Assembly: GCA_027366035.1 (NCBI GenBank)
Contig: DAHXLK010000048.1
Coordinates: forward strand, 1 to 36,166
Direction of reading: 5' to 3'
Length of the DNA: 36,166 nt
DNA from: Chlamydiota bacterium
GTDB lineage: Bacteria > Chlamydiota > Chlamydiia > Chlamydiales > SM23-39
The notes under the pieces are model-generated. The model worked only from the letters and a program-made list of their open reading frames with translations, was not told the DNA's origin and did no database searches. Shown here in pieces: positions 31,401 to 36,166 of the stretch. Made by a program: the position numbers and the translations under genes. Each line of letters begins with the position of its first letter. The stretch's first letter is position 1.

Positions 31401-33984
31401 TAAGGTCATGAAAATGTAGCCCTGTTGATGGTTCATCCAGGATATAAAGGGTATTTCCATAAGGAGGACGAATAAGCTCTTTTGCTAGCTTGATCCTCTG
31501 CGCCTCTCCTCCTGAGAGGGTGGTAGATGGTTGCCCTAAAGAGAGATAGCCAAGCCCTACTTTCTGAAGCAGGGAGAGTTTTTTAGCGATAGAGGGGATA
31601 TTTTCAAAAAATTTTAAAGCGGTAGTGACATCCATTTGGAGGATGTCGTATATATTTTTTTCATGGAACTTTACACCTAGTATTTGTGGCTCAAACCTCT
31701 TTCCTTTGCATTGGACACATTCGATCCAGACATCTTCCATAAAGTCCATATCCATTCGTACACTTCCTATTCCTCCGCAATAGGGGCACGATCCTGTTTT
31801 GACATTAAAACTAAAATGTCCTTTATGAAATCCTTGCGCCTTACTTTCAGGAAGGGAGGCGAAAAGATCGCGGATATCTTCAAAGAGCTGAATATAAGTA
31901 GCGGGGTTAGACCTAGGAGTCCTCCCGATTGGACTTTGATCGATTTCAATCACCTTATCGATGAGGGATATCCCTTCAATTATTTTATGTTCTCCTACCG
32001 GGAGGTTGCTATGATGCAGATAGTTGGAAAGGGCCGGGAAAAGAGTATCGGAGATCAACGAGGACTTTCCGGAACCCGACAAGCCTGTGATGCCAATGAG
32101 CCCTTGTAATGGGATGGAGACATCGATATTTTGTAAGTTGTGGTGTTTGGCTCCTAGGATTTTTAGCCCTTGTTTTTGTAGTTTTCGCCGTTTGGGAATA
32201 GGGATTTCCCATTCGTAAGTTAGATATTTGGCCGTAATCGATCTTGGAGTATCGATAAGACTTTTTAAATCGGTATGGGAGAGGATCTCTCCTCCTTCTT
32301 TTCCCGCACCCGGGCCGAAATCGACGATGACATCTGCTGCTAAAATTGTATCGCGGTCGTGTTCCACTACGATGACCGTGTTTCCCATCTCTTTTAACAA
32401 TTTTAAGGTAGCGATTAATTTATGATGGTCTTCGGGATGTAGGCCGATCGAAGGCTCATCTAAGACATAAGTTGCTCCTACTAAGGCATTTCCTATTTGA
32501 GCTGCCAGGCGTACCCGTTGTGCCTCGCCGCCGCTAAGGGTAGGAGAGGTTCTCTCTAAAGTTAAGTAACCAAGACCTACCTCTTTGAGAAAAGATAATC
32601 TCTTTTGGATCTCTTTGATGGGCTCTTCGGCAATGGTGTTTTCTTCTTCAGAAAGCGGGAGGTTGGAGAAAAAATCATAAGCTTCTTTCAAAGTGAATTG
32701 AGTGATCTGAAAGATGGTCTTTTCCCCTAAAGTAGCATGGGCGGGATAGCTCTTAATCCTAGCTCCTTGACAAGAGGGGCAAATGGCTACTTTCATCCAC
32801 TGGAGCATCTTCTTGCGGTAGAGGTCACTTTTGGCCTCAATCAGCCTTTTTTTGGCATCGTACAAGACTCCCCTCCACCGGACAAATTCAGTCCACCGGA
32901 TTTTTTTATGAGGGTGGGTAAAACGCATACGGGTCCATTTCTCTTTTGTCCCATAGAGAAATACCTGTTTGGCAGATTCTTTTAGATTTTTCCAAGGGGT
33001 GTGGGTGTCAAAATCGTAGATTTTGGCTAAATTTTCATAGATGTTTCCATAACGGACCGTGTTATAGGAACTTGCAATATGGCAGGCATCTTCTTTTATG
33101 CTCAAATTGGGATCGATGATTTTGTTAAGATCAAATTCTTCCGATGTGCCAAGTCCATGGCAATGCTCGCACATCCCTTCTATGTGGTTGAAAGAAAAAT
33201 CGTGGGGTTCTAGGACTTTATAGGAAAGGCCTGACTTGGGCGAGTAGGCATGCTGAGAGAAAAGGACCTCTTCTGTGGCAAGGACGCTAAAAATCCCTTT
33301 GCCGATTTCCAGGGCAAGGGTTACCCCTTCCGCGAGGCGAGAAAAGGAGGCTTTTTCTATTATTAGCCTATCGATTACGATATCGATATCATGACCCTTT
33401 GTCCCATCGAGATTTTCTGAGCCGGAAAGCTCTACCCATTCTCCATCGATCCGTAATTTCGTAAATCCTTTTTGCAGAAGGTGGGCGAAGTCTTCTTTAA
33501 ACTCCCCTTTTTTATTGCGTGCGTAAGGAGCGAGTAGGATAATTTTCGATTTTGGAGGATAATTTTCTATTTTTTTTATGATTTTTTCTTTGCTTTGGGC
33601 AGCGAGGGGCTCCTTACTGACGGGGCAGTGGGGGATGGCTATTTTAGCAAAGAGGACTCGTAGAAAATCATAGATGCCGGTCATGGTGCCTACGGTGGAC
33701 CTAGGAGACTTGCCCGCTGTCTTTTGCTCGATAGCGATGGTAGGGGAGATCCCTTCGATCTTTTCCGCATCCGGTTTAGGAAAATCGCCGAGGTAACGTC
33801 TGACATGATGAGAGAGGGATTCGATATAACGCCTTTGCCCTTCGATATAAATTGTATCAAAGGCTAGCGACGATTTTCCCGAGCCGGAGATACCGGTGAA
33901 GACGATAAGCTTTTTTTGAGGTAGGGTAAGGTCGATATTTTTAAGGTTATGAACTTTTACTCCCTTTAAATAGATATTTCTCAT
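28453..33984 (-). CDS. uvrA: UvrA, double-length excinuclease ABC subunit A
   Basis: The damage-recognition ATPase of nucleotide excision repair. At 1,843 residues it is about twice the usual UvrA and consists of two UvrA units in one chain. Four P-loops are visible: GISGSGKSSLAFDT, GLSGSGKSSLISDT, GPSGSGKTSLAFDT and GVSGSGKSSLMHYV. There are four ABC signatures (LSGGEAQRVRLA, LSGGEAQRIKLA, LSGGELQRIRLS, LSGGEAQRLRLS). Zinc-finger cysteines occur in both halves, for example CPYCGGIG...CVQCKGKRF and CKTCQGFG...CEECKGFRL. The halves join at about residue 930. Long fused UvrA is, from memory, a chlamydial trait. Unusually, one chain would supply what a dimer normally does. No uvrB or uvrC is in the window. 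Confidence 0.97.
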   Translation of the reverse strand: MRNIYLKGVKVHNLKNIDLTLPQKKLIVFTGISGSGKSSLAFDTIYIEGQRRYIESLSHHVRRYLGDFPKPDAEKIEGISPTIAIEQKTAGKSPRSTVGTMTGIYDFLRVLFAKIAIPHCPVSKEPLAAQSKEKIIKKIENYPPKSKIILLAPYARNKKGEFKEDFAHLLQKGFTKLRIDGEWVELSGSENLDGTKGHDIDIVIDRLIIEKASFSRLAEGVTLALEIGKGIFSVLATEEVLFSQHAYSPKSGLSYKVLEPHDFSFNHIEGMCEHCHGLGTSEEFDLNKIIDPNLSIKEDACHIASSYNTVRYGNIYENLAKIYDFDTHTPWKNLKESAKQVFLYGTKEKWTRMRFTHPHKKIRWTEFVRWRGVLYDAKKRLIEAKSDLYRKKMLQWMKVAICPSCQGARIKSYPAHATLGEKTIFQITQFTLKEAYDFFSNLPLSEEENTIAEEPIKEIQKRLSFLKEVGLGYLTLERTSPTLSGGEAQRVRLAAQIGNALVGATYVLDEPSIGLHPEDHHKLIATLKLLKEMGNTVIVVEHDRDTILAADVIVDFGPGAGKEGGEILSHTDLKSLIDTPRSITAKYLTYEWEIPIPKRRKLQKQGLKILGAKHHNLQNIDVSIPLQGLIGITGLSGSGKSSLISDTLFPALSNYLHHSNLPVGEHKIIEGISLIDKVIEIDQSPIGRTPRSNPATYIQLFEDIRDLFASLPESKAQGFHKGHFSFNVKTGSCPYCGGIGSVRMDMDFMEDVWIECVQCKGKRFEPQILGVKFHEKNIYDILQMDVTTALKFFENIPSIAKKLSLLQKVGLGYLSLGQPSTTLSGGEAQRIKLAKELIRPPYGNTLYILDEPSTGLHFHDLKKLLEALADLIDLGNTAIVIEHNMEVIKTADWIIDLGPGAGIEGGKIHGMGTPETLCKLDTPTGRALLQTLQKKTPPFSPSILKETPLQPITIVGAKQHNLKNIHLTIPHNQITVFTGPSGSGKTSLAFDTIYVEGQRRYLESLSSYAKSFVKQSAKPDVENIFGLAPTIAIEQHKGAVNPRSTIGTITEIYDLLRLLYAHAGIAHCPETGEEIKTISKEFVLNKVMDLSLGEKIHILAPIPSHQVEILDTLRKEGFLRIRLNSTYYELDQEIPLQAGRKNELFLVIDRLVIQKNLEKRLLEAIGKAVEIGKGMLVIAREKEDLFYNLSFAVEKTGKSYPPILPQTFSFNDERGMCPDCLGLGVTYDLPISEDSPLMEKSLLDIATELFKEKMGKETVDLLYRCLGNEIALPLQKVSKKTLHYFLQGGKRYKKFVWRGLQPSLASAAKSLQHPFKNSLLVAIMKESSCPSCQGSRLNPLARHVTLNKVTLPHFCSLPIKEAATFLLPIEAKPYLQEILQKIQQHLQFLLDIGLHYLSLDRSAPTLSGGELQRIRLSKQLGSGLTSCIYILDEPTIGLHPHNNRLLNEALKKLQQLGNTLLLVEHDPMTIAIADHIVDFGPKAGKEGGRVLAQGSYQEILQDENSLTGAYLSHKKKIPVPSKRRPFIPGIAIHNANIHNLKNLHVDIPIEAITCLSGVSGSGKSSLMHYVLLPMMQKNLPPQFDKLIVVNQSPIGSTPRSDVSSYSDILTPLRYFYASLKLAKAKGLQPRHFSYHHKRGMCKTCQGFGYKKIDLQFLPAVEVACEECKGFRLNPISLLVTYKDKHLGEVLKLTVKEAKDLFSEIPTIYKKLEVLISVGLSYLQLGQTITTLSGGEAQRLRLSKELMKRSTGKTLYLIDEPSVGLHSVDIDHLLPIFHKLADQKNTLIIIEHNLDILANADYIIDLGPGAGEEGGKVIATGTPEEISSQPNSFTGRYLNRHLSR

Positions 33985-34081
33985 AAGGCGATATGATAAT
34001 AGGGATGAGGGGAGCTTGCAACTGTCAAAATGAATAATGCTAGAAATTGACCTTTAGCGTATGGTTTTAAAGATAAATTAT

Positions 34082-35845
34082 ATGCATAATCGCACTAAAA
34101 TTGTTTGCACTTTAGGTCCTGCTACTAGTTCTTATGAAATAATTTTAGAACTGGCTAAAATGGGGATGGATGTAGCCAGGCTTAACTTTAGCCATGGAAC
34201 TCATGCAGATCATTTGCAAAGGATCCGATATGTAAAGCGGGCCCGGGAAGAATGTAAAAAGCCTTTGGCTATCTTGGCCGATCTTAGGGGTCCAAAGATT
34301 CGTGTGGGGAAAATCATTGGGGACAACCTCCATCTTAAACCGAAACAAAAGCTCAAAATCTTTAAAGAGGGGAAAGGGGATGCAAGCGGTATCAGCCTAA
34401 CTCCTATCGAAGTTTTAGATTCGGTAAATGTCGGGATGAAGATGCTGTTTAATGATGGGTACATTATCGCTACTGTTATCGATAAGCAGGATAAAGAGGT
34501 GACGATAGAGATAGAAAATGAAGGGATTTTGAGTACTCGTAAAGGGGTAAACCTCCCCAATGCTCCATTATATCTCCCCCCTCTAACGCCTGAGGATGTC
34601 GAAGATCTTAAATTTGCTTGTAAGGAAGGGGTAGATATTATTGCCGCCTCTTTTATCCGTTCTTCGGAACATATTTTGACGGTCAAAGATCTTATTTCGC
34701 AAGAGAAGAAGCCCCACATTTTAGTTATTGCTAAGATTGAAAGCCATCAGGGGGTAGAGAATTTTGAAAGTATTGTACAAGTTGCCGATGGGATCATGAT
34801 CGCAAGGGGAGATTTAGGAGTTGAGCTCGACCTAGGAGAGGTCCCTAAGCTCCAGAAGATGATGATCCGAAAGTGTTACGATGCCTGTAAACCTTCCATT
34901 ACCGCTACTCAGATGCTCGAGTCGATGATTGCAAATCCGAGACCTACAAGGGCCGAGGTCTCCGATGTGGCTAATGCGATCTATGATGGGACCTCTAGTG
35001 TTATGCTCTCTGCCGAAACGGCGACGGGGAAATATCCGGTAGAGACGGTGGCGCAGATGAAAAAGATCATCGCTATCGCTGAAGGTGACTGCGATTTTAA
35101 AGACTTTTTCTATCTTCATTCGAAAAGAGATTATCCTAGCATCGCCGCTTCGGTGGCGATTGCGGCGGTAAAAACTGCCTATAGCTCTTCGGCTAAAGCG
35201 ATTTTTGCCTATACAGCAACCGGTCATACGGCACGTCTGGTCTCCCGTCTAAGACCTCAAATGCCTATTATTGCCTTGACGCCTGAAGAGACAAACTATC
35301 ATCAACTTGCTCTGAACTGGGGGGTGATCCCTTTTTTCCAAAAGGGGTGTCAAGATACTAGCCAAGCTTTTAGCTGCCTTTCTCAATTTGCTTTAAAGCA
35401 AGGTCTCATCCGTTTTGGCGATCTCGTCGTAGTCACTGCCGGAGCCAACTTTGGGATAAAAGGATCGACCAATATGATGATGGTAGAAAGTATTGGCAAT
35501 ATTTTAGTTCGTGGTTATAAAGGCTATGGAAAAAAAGTCGAGGGAAAGGTGGCTATTTGTCTATCCCCTGTTGGGAAAAAACTTCCGGCTGCCGGATCGA
35601 TTTTGGTTATTCCCAGATGTGATAATAGTTATCTGTATCTAATGAAAGAGGCTTTAGCGGTAATTGTCGAAAATCACCCGCAAGATATGGTATCGGAAAA
35701 ATATGCTTTTTTAATTGCCAGGACCTTCAATATATCAGTGGTTGTCCGCGCTGAAGGGGCAAGGGGTGTTTTGCAAGAAGGTCAGGTGGTTACCATCGAT
35801 CCATTAAGGGGGCTTATTTATCATGGATCTGAAGAAGTTGAATAA
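34082..35845 (+). CDS. pyk: Pyruvate kinase with C-terminal PEP-utiliser-like extension
   Basis: Catalyses the last glycolytic step, phosphoenolpyruvate plus ADP to pyruvate plus ATP. The N terminus RTKIVCTLGPATSS, ARLNFSHGTHADH, ILADLRGPKIRVG, the active-site Lys/Glu in VIAKIESHQGVENF, IMIARGDLGVEL and SITATQMLESMIANPRPTRA are all family motifs. About 110 residues beyond the usual end (from about GYGKKVEGKVAIC) resemble the mobile domain of PEP-utilising enzymes, as in Bacillus pyruvate kinase. The frame also opens at 34061, but MHNRTKI at 34082 fits the family N terminus. It is divergent from uvrA, an arrangement I recall from C. trachomatis. Confidence 0.96.
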   Translation: MHNRTKIVCTLGPATSSYEIILELAKMGMDVARLNFSHGTHADHLQRIRYVKRAREECKKPLAILADLRGPKIRVGKIIGDNLHLKPKQKLKIFKEGKGDASGISLTPIEVLDSVNVGMKMLFNDGYIIATVIDKQDKEVTIEIENEGILSTRKGVNLPNAPLYLPPLTPEDVEDLKFACKEGVDIIAASFIRSSEHILTVKDLISQEKKPHILVIAKIESHQGVENFESIVQVADGIMIARGDLGVELDLGEVPKLQKMMIRKCYDACKPSITATQMLESMIANPRPTRAEVSDVANAIYDGTSSVMLSAETATGKYPVETVAQMKKIIAIAEGDCDFKDFFYLHSKRDYPSIAASVAIAAVKTAYSSSAKAIFAYTATGHTARLVSRLRPQMPIIALTPEETNYHQLALNWGVIPFFQKGCQDTSQAFSCLSQFALKQGLIRFGDLVVVTAGANFGIKGSTNMMMVESIGNILVRGYKGYGKKVEGKVAICLSPVGKKLPAAGSILVIPRCDNSYLYLMKEALAVIVENHPQDMVSEKYAFLIARTFNISVVVRAEGARGVLQEGQVVTIDPLRGLIYHGSEEVE

Positions 35846-35849
35846 TAAA

Positions 35850-36018
35850 CTCACCTTACGCAATCCATGGTCCATGTAAAGCTAGCTGCACTTCGATCAA
35901 GGAGCAGCTCTATCGGCCATAGCCATTTGGCTATGGCCTCCTCAAGATCGCTAACGCTTCTACTCCTCGGTCGAAGTTCGCTTGCGTTTCCATTGGACCA
36001 TGGATTGCGTAAGGTGAG
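35850..36018. repeat. Palindromic repeat P, copy 2 (inverted relative to copy 1)
   Basis: It has the same terminal inverted repeats as copy 1 (CTCACCTTACGCAATCCATG and its complement), the same inner parts (CTAGCTGCACTTCGATCAAG) and the same central hairpin, read in the opposite direction. It starts two bases after the tandem stop codons of pyk (TAATAA, 35843-35848). No clear target duplication is seen here. It separates the convergent pyk and rsmE genes. Confidence 0.92.
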
Positions 36019-36030
36019 TAACTAACTTCT

Positions 36031-36166
36031 CTAAGCTTGCAGGCAGACAGCTGCAATAGCAGCTGTTTCGGCTCTTAGAATATTTGGATGCAATCTTACC
36101 CCTTTTCCCTTGTTTTGTAGATAGTGTAGTTCTTGTTCCGTGAAGCCTTTTTCAGGGCCAATAAAT
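36031..36166 (-). CDS. rsmE: 16S rRNA m3U1498 methyltransferase RsmE, 3' end only
   Basis: The last 44 codons of a gene that continues beyond the window. The visible C terminus reads FIGPEKGFTEQELHYL, then VRLHPNILRAETAAIAAVC, which contains the knot motifs of RsmE (IGPEGGF-type, and ILR-ETA-x-A). RsmE methylates U1498 in the decoding region of 16S rRNA. The usual GPEGG is GPEKG here, a single change. It converges with pyk across repeat P copy 2. Confidence 0.88.
   Translation of the reverse strand, partial: FIGPEKGFTEQELHYLQNKGKGVRLHPNILRAETAAIAAVCLQA

Noticed and set aside
34061..34081. Upstream ATG as the start of pyruvate kinase
   Set aside because: It would add seven residues before the conserved RTKIVCTLGPA start; neither start has a clear ribosome-binding site, but the shorter form fits the family.

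Overview
This window reads as chromosome from a member of the Chlamydiota, most likely an environmental (amoeba- or protist-associated) lineage rather than Chlamydia itself. The grounds are a double-length UvrA of about 1,840 residues next to pyruvate kinase, a metal ABC transporter followed by rplU-rpmA-obg, an nrdR-lspA-SpoU-methyltransferase block, and a sufBCDS operon. From memory these gene orders resemble those of Chlamydia trachomatis. Inserted sequences, palindromic repeats and genes I do not expect in Chlamydia (gmhA, a cysH-like gene, an intein) point away from the compact Chlamydiaceae genomes. The species cannot be named from sequence alone.

Layout: 1-245, transposase relic. 340-2310, dnaB carrying a 175-residue mini-intein. 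2330-4025, palindromic repeats, a dsbB gene with a tiny membrane-protein gene upstream, and an IS5-type relic. 4074-10141 (minus), gmhA-lpxK-lipoyl-domain gene, then sufB-C-D-S. 10153-11785 (plus), asd and a methyltransferase. 11987-13030 (minus), an unrecognised gene. 13132-17430 (minus), a tightly overlapping series nrdR-lspA-hypothetical-cinA-methyltransferase-SpoU-RluA. 17.5-21.05 kb, an accessory island: repeats, an AT-rich leader, an unrecognised 506-residue protein, a mitochondrial-carrier-like protein and tRNA-Ser(GGA). 21113-25147 (plus), a metal-uptake operon then rplU, rpmA, obg. 25083-25940 (minus), an EamA transporter. 26.0-28.45 kb, a second accessory stretch: broken IS3-type and IS66-like transposases, a DUF378 protein and a cysH-like gene between repeats. 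28453-33984 (minus), uvrA. 34082-35845 (plus), pyk. 36031 to the end (minus), the 3' end of rsmE.

The core genes cover replication, Fe-S assembly, lipid A and heptose supply, lysine/DAP synthesis, RNA modification, lipoprotein maturation, metal import, ribosome assembly, DNA repair and glycolysis. Two palindromic non-autonomous repeat families are spread between them: about ten copies of a ~165-185-bp element with GGGACTGTTTCGATC-type ends, and two copies of a ~170-bp element with CTCACCTTACGCAATCCATG ends.

The most interesting item is the gene at 19983-20777. Its product carries two SLC25-type signature segments and a typical repeat tail, in a bacterial genome, directly after an unrecognised gene that also looks lineage-specific. 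It is a candidate host-directed or inclusion-membrane transporter. Second is the DnaB mini-intein, which keeps a recognisable remnant of the homing-endonuclease motif at its deletion point.
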